This document shows positions 1 to 11,931 of a DNA stretch of 64,000 nt, one piece after another. This DNA is from Cryptomeria japonica (taxonomy: Eukaryota > Streptophyta > Pinopsida > Cupressales > Cupressaceae), in contig NC_081414.1 of NCBI RefSeq assembly GCF_030272615.1, forward strand, positions 333,111,427-333,175,426, given 5' to 3'. Position numbers and translations under genes: made by a program. The notes beneath the pieces were generated by a model. The model was not told where the DNA came from. It did not search any database and worked only from the letters and a program-made list of their open reading frames with translations. Numbering within the stretch: the first letter of the stretch is position 1; every line of letters begins with the position of its first letter.

Positions 1-1354
1 TAGCATAAGAGGGAACAAGGATCAACCAAGGTAAAGGTAGAGCAGATCAAGGTAGATCGGACGGTGATGCGAAAGATCCAATGGTTGTCGCTATATTGCG
101 ATAGAAAGAGGCTCGCTAGATACTCCCCGTGACTTGGTGACAAAGCACGTGCGGAAAAGGGTGAGCCCAGGAAGAGGTGGGTCTGGTCTAAAGTTTTGAG
201 GTGTTTAGGTGGAGCCTAGGTGGTGGCCACGGACAAGTCAAGATTGTAACACATGGCAAGGGTCTACAGATGAGTGGCTCAAAAGTGGGCTCATTTTGAA
301 GGTTAAAGTGGTTCAAAAGAGAACAAGTTCCAGAAGATCTAGCGGCTATCACTATACCGCAATGAAAAGGTGTCTGAATGTTAACCCTTAAGACATAGTG
401 ACAAGTCGTCAATAGTCTCGATAGTTGAATGTTAATCGGTCATGTGCTGGCAATTAATGTAGGCAATTATTAAGCTTGAGAGAAAATTTGCATGAGTTTT
501 TCTCATGATTTTGAGGTGATAAGGCTTGATTTTGAGTGCCACATGGGTCAACCTTTAGTTGACTAAGAGTTTGAACTAGTTTACCCACTCTTTTTTCATG
601 TTTTAAAGCCTATTTTGGTGGCTTTTATTTATACTCGAGGATCAATTTTCAGAAAAGATATTTTTAGTGGGAGTTCATCTTGAGTCATTCTAAAGTCATC
701 TTTCCTCTACCTTTTGGAAGGTTTTTGTATAAAGTGATTTTTTTTTTATCTTTCTTCACTAGTTCTTGATCATTCTCTTGCTAGTTTTAGCAGAGAATAC
801 ATTATTATAGCTCCTGTGCAGTTTTATGACATAATACTGAATAAAATTATCAGCTTATGCCTTATATGTTTGGAGTTCATTTTTTTATTCATGATTGAGA
901 GTTAGTTTATTGTGTTATTGTCTAGATAGCCTTCAAATTTTCTGTCTCATTTGTAAGTCACAGGTTGTGCATTGTGATGAATTTTTGATTGTGAAAGTTT
1001 TCTTTCCTTTTAATTTCTTAAAGTTCAAATCCTTTGCATGAAATATTTATGTGATATGAACCAGAAGTTCACTTGTGCAAATTGGTGTTTTTAGGAGTGT
1101 ATTTCTATCATTTTGAGATATCTTATTGATGCTTCATCTTGGTTTAGCATTTGCAAAGTCTTTCTAGTTTCATTTTTTTTAGTTCCTATCCCTTTTCTTA
1201 GTAAATAATTTAGAGTTATTCACAAGGAACCAACCCTTCATTTGGAGGTTAATTCTCATTATAGGCAACCCACTGGCCTGAGAATTATCCCATGTGTCAC
1301 CAAGTTGCTTGAGCTTTCAACTTGTGCATTATGGGTGCAATTTGAGTGACAACA
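1..1354 (+). repeat. Element A, 5' LTR (3' part only)
   Basis: This stretch aligns base for base in order with 4787-6140, with scattered substitutions and a few small compensating indels. It ends in GACAACA, which pairs with the TGTTAG start seen at the complete right LTR (3668). The short ORFs on both strands in it are not conserved between the two LTR copies and are not genes. Confidence 0.85.
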
Positions 1355-1356
1355 GT

Positions 1357-1380
1357 TTTTGGCATGCCCTGTGGGACCCT
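1357..1380 (+). promoter_or_regulatory. Probable primer-binding site region of element A
   Basis: Just after the LTR end comes TTTTTGGCATGCCCTGTGGGACC. A similar string (TTTTGGCATG...GTGGGACC) follows the putative 5' LTR end of gypsy element G near 44332, which supports this as the minus-strand primer site. I could not assign the tRNA by eye. Confidence 0.4.
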
Positions 1381-1538
1381 GAACTAGTCCTTAGTTTAGG
1401 AGGAGACTTATTTCCTACTATTGTTTTGGGTATTGAACAACAGTTTTTAGCCTTTTCCTAGCAACTTTGTGATCTTGTTTCAAGATAAGATATTATCAGC
1501 ATTCATAAGATGTACCAGTAGTACCAATACTAATTGAG

Positions 1539-3191
1539 ATGGCTCAAAATCCACCAAGGGATAAGCCATTCATGTCATTTGATCAGGGTACTCCCTTGAT
1601 TTTGACACAATATGATGATATACCTTCAGTTGCATGGAAGAATTTAACTTATTTCACTGGTGAAGACCAAATAGTGGCGATAGATCACATCAAAGACATT
1701 GCATCATTGTGTGCAGTTTACCATATCACATAGGAGAATGTCACCATCAGATTGCTTTCCATGTCATTTAAGGGAAAGACACTGCAGTGGTTCAGACAGC
1801 TACGTGTAGCTTCTATCAGAACCTAGGATCAATTTGGAGTTGTCTTGAATGAACGCTTTGAGGATAGGTCAAACATTTTGTTACTAATAAAACAACTATC
1901 TACAATAAAGAGAGCACAACATGAGCTCATGTCTGATTTCAATGATAGATTCCAAAGAACATGGAGTAGGATTCCAGTATCGGTAAGACCCACCAATGAC
2001 CATTCTTTCTTATATTATTTGAGATCTCTTAATAGTGATATATCTGTAATGATTCAATCTATGGGGGGTTTTACCTTGCCAGATGTTTTTAAAATAGCTA
2101 TTAGAGTAGAGAATAGTTTAATTCTGGCTAGAAAGCTAGCTCCTAGAGCACTTATGCCAATTCTTCCAGAGATACAATAAAATATGCTATTACGAGTCCC
2201 AATTATAGCTACTATTTCAACCTTAGAGTATCAAGAAACACCTTAGGCTTTTGCTTTATCAACCCCTTCTTAGGAAATCCAAGAGTTAAAAGATATGTTA
2301 CAAACTTATAGAGGGAATTCAGTCCTTTGCCAACCTGAGATTCATAATTACTGCACTTACCCCAAAGAAATCCAAGGTTAGAGCCATCAGGGAAATCATA
2401 ATTGCATGGTTTCTAAATATTCAGTGCAGGATACATATGAGAAAAAAGGTCCACAAGTTGAGGAAAATATTCCTATTTGTGTATACATGAATTGGCAAGA
2501 AGATGATGAAGATCTACCACAAGGAGAAAATATCATGGTTTTTGGACAATAGGCTGATAGTGTTGAAGAGGATGAGTTGGCTTATCAGATTCATCTTTGC
2601 GAGTGGGAGATGGAGGACATAAGAAGACAATATGAAGAGCATCTTGTGAGGGTGATGGTAGCAAAGAATCAACAAATGAAGACTTTGTTGGTTCAATTTT
2701 AGAAAGACCAGATTCTTTCAATGCCTAGTTTCAACCAAGCACCTCCAGCAATGGTATCTTCACCTATGATAGAAAAGGTAACACATGCAGATAATATTCA
2801 ATATGAAAAGGTAGATCTATTGTTTGAGGTAGAAATGATTATCAATCTATAACAACAAACCCAAGAGCAAGGAATGATTCATGTCGATCTATTTGTTGAG
2901 CTTCCTTTATTTGTTGATGATGATCAAGATATGTGTGAGCTAACCTCTATAGCAGAAGATAAGACTAGAATAAATCATCAAGGATAGCTAGGTGTTATAC
3001 AGAAGCCTACACTATCAAGAGGTTGTCCTATTAGGTACTTATCCAGAGAAAAGGATAGCAAAATATTGCAAACTATGCTTGCAATTAAACATGAAGGTTC
3101 AAAGACCAAAGATCCTCATCATGAACTTAAAAAGGGGTTTGCATCCCAATCATCAATTCATTTACAAAATAAAGTGAGAAAGACCAATTGA
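1539..3191 (+). pseudogene. Gag-like polyprotein of element A, disabled by in-frame stops only
   Basis: A single reading frame runs about 550 codons from ATG 1539 to TGA 3189 without a net frameshift. It is broken by stops at 1731, 1824, 2178, 2244, 2271, 2379, 2550, 2700, 2850, 2985 and 3189. Around codons 80-150 it has the retrotransposon gag signature: FKGKTLQWF, then RT(stop)DQF, NERF and LMSDFNDRFQRTW. The second half is acidic with coiled-coil-like stretches (ELAYQIHLCEWEMEDIRRQY). No zinc knuckle, protease or RT is visible. Eight of the 11 stops are TAG, two TAA and one TGA. All fit C-to-T changes of CAG, CAA or CGA; the one at 1824 sits where gag proteins usually have Trp, so it may be TGG-to-TAG instead. 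The ATG start is the first in frame after the LTR and is a guess. Confidence 0.75.
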
Positions 3192-3667
3192 AGGAAGTAC
3201 AAACTTTATTTTTCATCTTTCAAGAAGTTATACAACTTTGTCTAAGGCATATCTTTAGCCTAATTTTTCTTGTAGCTACCCAAACTCATGCACAACATGG
3301 CATATTGTCAAGAAAGGGCAGTTACTTTTCAAAACCAGTTAATGGTTTCATTTGATCCAATGCTATTCCTGGTTAGCTTAGGGTAGATAGATTTTTTATT
3401 TTATATCAGTTGTTTTCAATAAGTGCATTTGTTGCACATGTTTCAGTTCAATTTTAGTCTAGTTTGTTACAAATAAGCAACTATTGCACAACTTGTAGAC
3501 ATTTTTTGTGAGCCTTGTTTTTTTTTCTATTTTTGTTTTGTTGTTGTTCCATATATTTAGTTGATTTACAAGAGGTGAAGAGGCATGACTCTTTGCCCAA
3601 TGGATGCAACAAAGACTATTGGTCTATAGTGTTTTGTAGGAAAACACTCCGCAGAGGTCGCCAAAAA
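3192..3667 (+). other. Element A, 3' untranslated region
   Basis: Noncoding, T-rich sequence between the gag-like frame and the right LTR. The last bases before the LTR (GAGGTCGCCAAAAA) are only a weak polypurine tract. I see nothing else here. Confidence 0.5.
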
Positions 3668-6140
3668 TGTTAGCAAATTTTTGCACATGATAAATTTGGT
3701 GGCCTAATAAGGCCTTGCTTTCATTCATATTTAAAAGTGTCAAGAAAATTAGCAAATATCAGATACAAGAAAAGTAAAATACAACATGTGGGCTAAAATG
3801 TGGTTCCCACATGGGTTGAGCCCAACATGCTAATGGAGATGGGTGTTAAAAAGATAAATAGATCACAGAGATATTCATGCTCCATTGCACTTTCAAGAAT
3901 GGTGTGGCTTATAAAACCTTCAGGTAAATGCATTATTGCTAGGCGTAAAAGCAACACAACTCTTGCCAAATCCTCCCCTGCATGGCTGATGGAAGGTATA
4001 AGAAACTTCAAAACAAATGCAATCGGCCTGTGTAAGGCATTTTTTTTTTACCTGGGTGCCAAGTTGGGTTTACAAAAGAAATGAACTTTCAAGGGAAAGC
4101 ATTTATCCCACATTGGCAGTGCAGAGGGACTTTATCGCATTTAAATATAAGAACACATATAACTATAGTATCAAAGCTTATGGGATTTTGAAAAGGAGGA
4201 GCTCAGCGTTGGTGGGTCCCTCGCATGCGTGTGCATCTCAAGGCACCCAAATTTTACAGCAGAAGGGCAAATTAACTAGCAAGCAAGTTGGAAAGATCAA
4301 CAGTGATCAAGAAAGGTTTGACAATCATCACTATACCATGATAGAAAGATTCCCACCAAATACTCCTTGCGACTTGGCAACAAAGCATGTGCGGAAAAGG
4401 TGAAGTGTCTGGAATGAATACCCTAGAGACTGGCAAGGTGGCAGACATGTAGCAGATAGGTGGTGCCCAGATGGTGGCCAGCTAGATGCACAAACAAACC
4501 AGAGAGTGACCTATCCAATAGACCTTGGCATCAATGGATCTCTAAAAGGATTCACCGAAAGCATCGATTCCATCAAAATAAGGTACATCGAAGAAATCAG
4601 AACCGATCCCGCCAATAAAATAAAAGGGTATCGATGATACATGTGAGTAGTTCATCGAGGGAGGAAGTTTGACCAAAAGAATAATATCAAATGAACCAAG
4701 GCAAGCCTAGTTTTGGTGGCAGGTCCAAGTGGAGAGACAAGCGGATCTCATGAGCAAACCAATGGTTGACATGTGGTGACACCATAGAATAAGAGGGAAC
4801 AAGGATCAACCAAGGTAAAGGTCAAGCAGATCAAGGTAGATCAAGGTAGATCAAATGGTGATACAAAAGATCCAATGGTTGTGGCTATACCATGATAGAA
4901 AGAGGCTCACCAGATACTCCCCACGACTTGGTGACAAAGCACGCGTGGAAACGGGCAAGCCCATGAAGAGGTGGGTCCAATCTAAAGTGTTGAGGTGTTT
5001 AGGTGGAGCCCAAGTGGTTGCCACGGACAAGTCAAATTGTAACACATGGTAAGGGTCTGTAGATGAGTGACTAAAAAATGGGCTCATTTTGAAGGTTAAA
5101 TTGGTTAAAAAGAGAATAGGTTCTTGAAGATCTAGCGGCTATCACTATACCGCAATGAAAAGGTGCCTGAATGTTAATCCTCGTGACATATTGACAAGTC
5201 ATCCACAGTCTCAGCAGTTGAATGTTAATGTGTCATATGCAGGTAGTTATTAAGCTTGAGAGTAAGTTTGCATGAGTCTTTCTCATGATTTTGAGGTGAT
5301 AAGGCTTGATTTTCAGTGCCATATGAGTCAACCTTTAGTTCACTAAGAGTTTGAACTGGTTTACCCACTTTTTTTGCATGTTCTGAAGCCTATTTTGGTG
5401 GCTTTTATTTCTACTCGAGGATCAATTTTCAGAAAAGATATTTTCAGTGGGAGTTCATCTTGAGTCATTCTGAAGTCATCTTTCCTCTACCTTTTGGGAG
5501 GTTTTTGTATAAAGTGAATTTTTTTATCTTTCTCCACTAGTTCTTGATCATTCTCTTGCTGGTTTTAGTAGATAATACATTCTTGTAGGTCTTGTGTAGT
5601 TTTATGACAGAATACTGAATAAAATTATCATCTTATGTCTTATATTTTTGGAGTTCAATTTCTTATTCATGATTGAGAGTTAGTTTATTGTGTTATTGTT
5701 TAGATAGCCTTTAAATTTTCTCTCTCATTTGTAAGTCACAAGTTGTGCATTGTGATAAATTGGTTCATTTGGTTGATTATGAAAGTTTTCTTTCCTTTCA
5801 ATTTCTTGAAGTTTAAATCCTTTGCATGAAATATTTATATTCTATGAACCAGAAGTCTATTTGTGCAGATTGGTTATTTTAGGAGTGTATGTCTATCATT
5901 TTGAGATATCTTATTGATGCTTCACCTTGGTTTAGCATTTGAAAAGTCTTTCTAGCTTCATTTTTTTTAGTTCCTATCCCTTTTCTTGGTAAAGAATTTA
6001 GAGTTATTCACCAGGAACCAACCCTTCATTTGGAGCTTAATTCTCACTATAGGAAATCCATAGACTTGAGAATTATCCCATGTGTCACCAAGTTGCTTGG
6101 TTTCAACTTGTGCATTGCGGGTGCAATTTCAGTGACAATA
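3668..6140 (+). repeat. Element A, 3' LTR (about 2.47 kb, complete)
   Basis: It starts TGTTAGC and ends GACAATA, against GACAACA in the left copy. It is unusually long for a plant LTR. It contains internally repeated blocks around 4320-4410 and 4880-4960 (CTATACCATGATAGAAAGA followed by ACTCC..CGACTTGG..ACAAAGCA), with a third weaker copy near 5140. The small ORFs inside (3800-4403, 4855-5052) are not conserved between the LTR copies. Confidence 0.8.
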
Positions 6141-6754
6141 GTACCAATGTTCATCTAGCAATTTGAGTTCTTGCAATATAGATATTATGTGATCTTTATC
6201 AGTGACAAGACCTTGCAGAGAAACTCTCAAAGAAGGGATTTCCACCTCTATAGGAAAGACTGCTTCAACTCCATATACCAAAGAAAAAGGTGTAGCTCTT
6301 GTAGGTGTTGTGATGCTTTTTTGATAAGCCCACAATGTCGGATTGAGTTGTAGATGCTAGTCCTTTCCAGATTTGTTGACCATTCTATATAAAATAGTCA
6401 ACAGATTTTGGTTAGATGCTTCAGCCCGACCATTACCTTGAGGGTAATATATAGAAGACCAATGCTGTTTGATTTTGAACTTTTCGCAGAGCTCATCTAG
6501 ATCCTTGTTTCTGAACTGTCCTCCATTGTTAGTCACAATCGAAGAAGGTATTCCATACCGATAGATGATATAGTTAAGGATAAACATAGCTACTTGCTTG
6601 TCGGTTGCTTTGATTAGCAGAACCTCTTCAACCCACGTGATGAAGTATTTAGTAGCAGTTATGATAAACTCGTGTCCATTAGAGGATGCAAAATAGATTT
6701 GGTCGATGAGATCAAATGCCCATTGTTGAAAAGGCTAATGTGTGATAAAAGGTA
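6141..6754 (-). pseudogene. Gypsy element F: integrase core and C-terminal part
   Basis: Read on the minus strand, this is the continuation of the integrase at 28565-29076 after removal of solo LTR E. It contains PFQQWAFDLIDQI (first catalytic Asp), IVTNNGGQF, where the second Asp of the usual TDNGGQF is Asn, and YYPQGNGRAEASN (catalytic Glu). Then come YQKS and the [20 protein letters not shown] block typical of Ty3/gypsy integrases. The Trp codon before PFQQW has become TAG. The frame is cut at LLDEHW by the right end of element A; the rest of F lies left of the window. The protein would insert retroelement cDNA into the host genome, but this copy is dead. Confidence 0.88.
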
Positions 6755-6937
6755 TGTTGGTATTATGGATGACTTCATCATGTGTTGCATTGGCTTTGTC
6801 ATTGATGTCAACACTTATCTTCTTGGAGGTCTACATTGTTGATTTAGCACTATGGTTATATTGGTTTATTGTTGAACCGACATATTGTGGTCCCGACATG
6901 CTTAGTGGCTTATGCACAATCACCAGTATATGTTCAT

Positions 6938-7727
6938 TGTTAGATTCAATGATAGCCCCAAAGACACTGAGAGGGGGGGGGGGTGAATCAATGTTTAATC
7001 GGTGTGCAAAATATTTAAACTTATTTATAACTTTGCAACCCAAAACAATGTACCAGTAAATAAGAATTATTGCAATAAACAAAAATAATAGAGACATCAT
7101 AGAAACACACCATAACACAAGATATTTAACAAGGAAATCCGGTGTGGAAAAACCTCGGTGGGATTTGTGACCCACAATATTTACTCACTGGCCGATGAAT
7201 AAATACTACTTACAATAAGGGGCTTGCACATGCAGGGAGGCCAACAACCTAGAGCTCACTACTCAATGAAGAGTCCCACTGACTACAAAATGGATAATTA
7301 AATCCAATACAATGTACTGCTCAAAATAGCATCTCTAATGCTAGGTTTAGTACCGGTTTAAGATCAGATAGATAACTTATCCAAAAACCTTTGCTGCCAC
7401 TAAACAATTATTTTCTACCATACATATCATCTCATCTACTCTCAAAATGACCTATAGGATCTCATACATATATGAGTCTTTTACAATATACCATGTCGGC
7501 TTACAAAAGATAATTATATTACAATAAACAAAAGTTCATCCCATGTCGGCTGGAGTGCCGGTATGCTTTGTTGCCGATGTAATTTGAATGCCGGTGTAAG
7601 TGCCTGTTGGTGCCGATGTATAAAGTTTGTGATGCCGAGCATGTAGAAACCAATTGCCGGTGAGTTGCTAGTTGGTTTCCATCAATGACAACATCAACTA
7701 TTCTCATAAGAGTGTAGAATGCCAACA
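6938..7727 (-). repeat. Element B, 3' LTR
   Basis: Shown to be an LTR by its direct match to 26824-27618. On the minus strand it starts TGTTGGCATTC and ends TCTAACA. A run of ten G on the plus strand near 6968 is the poly-C tract (GATTCACCCC...) found close to the end of every copia-type LTR in this window. The polypurine tract directly to its right shows that this is the 3' LTR of a minus-strand element. Confidence 0.9.
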
Positions 7728-7739
7728 ATCTCCCCCTTT
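7728..7739 (-). promoter_or_regulatory. Polypurine tract of element B
   Basis: The minus strand reads AAAGGGGGAGAT directly before the 3' LTR start TGTTGG. This is the plus-strand primer site in reverse transcription. The same 12-mer precedes the 3' LTRs of C (21929-21940) and of copia element H (56039-56050). Confidence 0.88.
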
Positions 7740-7953
7740 GGCATTGATGGCAACACTCATGAGAAAAATCAAAACTGTTCTCCCAAAAGTGAAATCCAAA
7801 AAGATGTGCTCCCCAATCCAGAAAATATGTGCTCCCCTTGAGCAAGTGATCTCCTATGTACATGCATTTTTCTCTCCACTACTCCCCCTTTGAGATCAAT
7901 GACAAAGGATGTCATAAATAATCAAAAGAGTACAAAAATTTCTACCTCAAAGT

Positions 7954-10499
7954 CTATAACCAGTTGGTTACAATCTGAAAGATGTCTACCAAAACTAGAT
8001 TCAAACTCTGCATAAACTTGTTGCTGTCAATTAGAGTTGTTTCTGTCTACTGGGTCATACCAGTGAGATAGTGAATTTTCTGCTCTGGTGATCGTTCTTC
8101 TTGAACTGTTTCTTTATATCATTCAACTCTCTGAGTAATAAGACTATCCAACCTCAGACCAAGTTTATCCTTTAGTTCCTAGGCATTAGACCTTATTCTT
8201 GCCTTCTCTTCCTCAAGTTTTTCCAACTTCTCCTCAAAATCTGTCATTTCCTGCTCAAAAACTGATACAAGTCCAGATGAAACTATTATATTATCCACAA
8301 TGTCATCAATTTTCTTTTGTGTCTTTTTTATCTCCTCATCAATGTCCTCTATCAAACAGTGAGGTTTAAATGCTTCTCTATATAATTCCTTATACTCCAA
8401 AATTGTAGAATTGAGTACCAGTAAAAGTGTGTCTAAGTGATCGGTACATTTCTTTATGGTATTTTCAAAGAATGTATTTTTCTCTTTGTCAACTCTCTCC
8501 TTTATGGTGTCCTCATTCACCTTATCTATAGTTATTACATTATCAGCAATGAATTTTGACAATGTGTCCAATTTCCCTAAAGAATCATTAATGTGATCTA
8601 TCTTACAATTAGGTGCAATCATCTTCAAAATAGGTAATGTGTTATCAATTGCCTTAAATGCTAAGGCATTACAATCAGTAATCCTCTTAATGGAATCCAA
8701 AAGTACCTCTATAATGTTAGTGGGTCTGAATTCACTTGTAGATGTGCTTCATTCTACTATAGGTTTCTTCTCGACATATGTCTGACCAGTCACCTTCACT
8801 ACATCCTCTTTATTTCCATCAGATGCATCCACTATACTTATATTTTCTTCCAATGGATCTATCTGTGTCTGTACCTCTACCTTTGATGGTTTCTCAGTTT
8901 GATTAAGCAGTGTCGGTGCCATAGACTCAACATGAACCTTTGCATCAGATTGTTTCTCTGTTTGTAGCACTGCCAGTTTCTTGGATTTTGGTGGCCCTGT
9001 GCTAGTTGTCTTGTCCACTATTTTTTTCTTAGTCTTCGGTTGCTTTGTTTGAGTTGGTTTATCAATTTCTTGAGAGTCAACAGTTTGTGTTGGTTTCTCT
9101 GAAATCTTGTTGTCCTTAACACTATCTGCCTTAACCTCTATAGTTTCTTTGTCCTCAACAATGTTTATATCTTGAGTATCTACATCCATTGTAAAAAGTA
9201 TCTCAGACTCCAGGTTAGTATCATCATGAATTATACCTTTAGTAGCTATATCCGGTGGATTAGCTGTATGAACCGGTGATGAAGGTGCTAATGGAGGGGT
9301 GTCCTGAGTTGGTGGAGGGATGTTATCTGTTACTTTTATAGAAGGTACACCACCTACTTTACCTTTTCCCTTGTCTTTCTGATATACCTTGAATGTCTTT
9401 TCCATCTTTGTTCTTCTTCTTTCCTCTTGATTTTCCTTCTCTACAAAGAATATGTCCCATTTATCTGTAGTCTCATCGGCAATTTATTTAACCCTTCCAG
9501 CCATCAGGCTCACTTGTCGATGTCCACTAACAAATACTGACCGCTTAGCTTCAGAAATAAGCTCATCTATCTCTTCCTTAGAATTTACCAGATGTACAGC
9601 TAAGAGTGCTTCAATTTTCAACTTCTTGTCCATTTCCATCACAAATAGCCTTTTAGCTTCCAATCTCATGTACAAATCATTGGGTAACTCATCAATCACT
9701 TCTATCAAAACTTTCTTGTAAATATCTAAATGCAGAACAATGCTTTCTTCAATGGTGTTTTTGTTAGAATCATTGAAGAGTTATACCATTTATTTACATT
9801 TACTAGATTACCTTCCTGTGTAATCTCATTTAGTAGATCATCTAGTGTAGGGGTAACTAGTGTTTGTTTCTTCTTTGGTGTAAGCTTCTTTTGTGGTTCC
9901 TTAACTACTTGCTGCTTCTTCCTTAGTGTCCTAGTTTTCTTAGGAGTAGAGAAGGTACCGGTGAGGTTTTCCTTTTCCTTTCCACTCTCTTAAACTCAAT
10001 AGCCTTACCACTATCAGTATCAGAGGATGTTACAACTGGTGAAACATGTGCTTCAAGTTGTAGTCCTTCAAGCTCAGTTGTTGATATACCACTGATATTC
10101 ATGACATTTTCTTTGATTTCTTTGACCTTCTTGGAGGCATCTCTGATAAACTTTTCTCTTCTTTTTGTCCTCTTCTGCATAGATACATTGCTCTCAATAG
10201 TTTCTTCATTACCAAATAATTTCTCAAATGACTCCCTTGGTGCATCAAGTAGAGATTTAGCATATGTCTCTAAAATAGATAGATCTACCTCATAACCCAT
10301 CTCAGTAACCCAAATAGTTCTAGGGATTACTGCTTCTATCCAAGTTTCATCTCGCTTAATGACAAAATAGATTTCCTTGCCATACTTATCAATTATGCTC
10401 TGTGGTAGTCTCTTTCTTGCTCTCATCTTAGTTTGAAACATTTTGAAGTAGTATGTAATGTTCTTATCACAGTTAGTGCCCATACCAGTGAAAGTTTCC
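7954..10499 (-). pseudogene. Element B ORF2, 3' two-thirds (unrecognised protein)
   Basis: The minus-strand frame continues from 24489-25339 after removal of element D. Joining at the TSD gives the same residue spacing as element C (from VGK to DKN). Conserved blocks with C are WVTEMGYEVD, ERKRKTSPVPS, LEAKRLFVMEMDKKLKIE, VYQKDKGKGKVGG and MDSIKRITDCNA, plus a C-terminal coiled coil (about 8179-8700) rich in Glu and Lys. The middle is Pro/Thr/Lys-rich and low in complexity. I cannot assign a family or function. Frameshifts and stops (for example the end at 7954) make it a pseudogene. In C the same protein is about 1,100 codons. The coiled coil suggests self-association, which is inference only. 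Confidence 0.75.
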
Positions 10500-11560
10500 T
10501 GTGATGCTAAAAATGTGGTATATAGGAGGCATACACATATAATGAGACAATAAAATGTAATTGAAAAGCTTAATTTCAAAACTATATTAGAAATGCAAAC
10601 CAGAAGCCTTCCTTGAAATGTCCCATTTTCCTCTATTCTTGAGGACCTTGAAGGTGTTGGATTGATGGGCTCTCAGCAGAGCAATGACCTCCAAAGTGGC
10701 AACTCAAGAGTTGAGTAGCTATTTGATCATGATTGACTATGTAGATGATATGAAATGCATGATTTAAGAAACTAGATTAACATGCTATGATAAATCCAAA
10801 AGCTAAATGCTAGATAATTGAAATGCAAATTGCCTATAGTAATGATGCCTAAATTGATATGAGATGGGATCCTTATTGCTCCAAAATGAGGGATATCTAT
10901 AGGAATTCCAAGGCCAAAGCTGAGGTGGTAGGAATCGACGGTCCAGATCTGATTTGAAGATATCAAGGGACAAGATTGAGGAAGTTGGAGAAGAGGTTGG
11001 AGGAAGGGACACTTGTCATCTCTGTGGTGACAAGTCTCAAGGAGCCTTGCTCATGAGAGGGCAAGTGTCCAAGGGAGGAGACATGTGGAAAAAGTGCCAT
11101 GTGTCTCAAGGAGAGAATATCTACACCATGGGAGGTTAGGATAAGGAGGTTAGAATGTGCAAGATAGGATAGAGTTAGTTAGACCCAAGATTAGATTGAA
11201 TGGGTTAAGTTAGGGGATGGTTAGGTTGGGTGGTTAAAGTTAGGAGCCATGTGCTCATTTGAATTTAGAAATTCAAATAATTGGAAAATGATAATTAATC
11301 TCAACAAACTTGAGTTTTTTAATCTTAATTAGGGATTAGAAGAATTGATTAATATGGGGAGACATTAACTAATTTAGAATTAATTAATCAAAGGGGGATA
11401 TGAGATGAACTATATAAATAAATCATTTAAATTTATTTACTAGTAGATGAATAGAGAAATTAATTAAATTGCTTGTGAATTCAATTAATTGGGAAGGGGG
11501 AATTAATCAAACAACTACATATTTAATTAACTATCTTTAAACCATTTTTAGGTGTATACA
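10500..11560 (-). repeat. Element D, 3' LTR
   Basis: On the plus strand it runs from TGTGATGC to GGTGTATACA; on the minus strand it starts TGTATACACC. It repeats at 23454-24483 with only scattered changes, so the insertion is fairly young compared with its host element. The AT-rich part (11270-11540) and the SINE-like or promoter-like small ORFs show no coding conservation. Confidence 0.88.
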
Positions 11561-11574
11561 TTTTGCCCCTCTTT
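11561..11574 (-). promoter_or_regulatory. Polypurine tract of element D
   Basis: The minus strand reads AAAGAGGGGCAAAA immediately before the LTR start TGTATACA. No comparable tract precedes the other LTR, so D runs on the minus strand. Confidence 0.7.
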
Positions 11575-11701
11575 GAAGTGATGTGTGACGATGCATTGAT
11601 TCAAAGAAAACTTGATTGATGATGTTGCTGATATTGATTTTGATAGGATGTAGATTCGATCTTGATTTGATGTGGATTTGGTTTCGATATGTTACTGATT
11701 T

Positions 11702-11931
11702 GATTTGGAGATGATAAATCTCGATATAAAGTCGATTCAATTTTGGAGATGATAAATCTCGATATGATACTAATTTGATTTTGGAGATGATAAATCTCGA
11801 TATAATGCAGATCCGATTTTGGAGATGATAAATCTCAATATGATGCTGATTCGATTTTGGAGATGATAAATCTCGATATGATGCGGTTTCGATCTTGGAG
11901 ATGATAAATCTTGATATGATGCCCCAAATGT
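11702..11931. repeat. 38-bp tandem repeat, six copies, each with a hairpin
   Basis: GAGATGATAAATCTC recurs at 11708, 11746, 11784, 11822, 11860 and 11898, exactly 38 bp apart with no indels; the last copy ends CTT. Each copy is an inverted repeat (GAGAT / ATCTC around GATAA). The array lies in element D between its 3' LTR and the upstream side of the PMD gene. Confidence 0.93.

Larger units (their letters stand above)
1..6140 (+). mobile_element. Element A: long-LTR, gag-only retrotransposon (5' end outside window)
   Basis: Positions 1-1354 and 4787-6140 are direct repeats of the same length, so they are the two LTRs; the left one is cut by the window edge. The right LTR is complete from TGTT at 3668 to a degenerate AATA end at 6140 (AACA in the left copy), about 2,473 bp. 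The internal part (1355-3667, about 2.3 kb) holds one gag-like frame and no protease, reverse transcriptase or integrase. This is the layout known for terminal-repeat gag elements (TR-GAG/LARD type). The right edge interrupts the minus-strand integrase of gypsy element F in the middle of a codon run, so A inserted into F. The expected TSD on the right is GTACC (6141-6145); the left partner lies outside the window. Confidence 0.8.

Noticed and set aside
1539-3191. Alternative genetic code (TAG as Gln)
   Set aside because: Other elements in the same window use the normal code with TAG as gene-ending stops, and deamination explains the pattern more simply.
7519-7863. Minus-strand 114-aa ORF across the LTR edge of element B
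   Set aside because: It covers LTR sequence and is not kept in the partner LTR at 26824-27618 (stops and shifts there).
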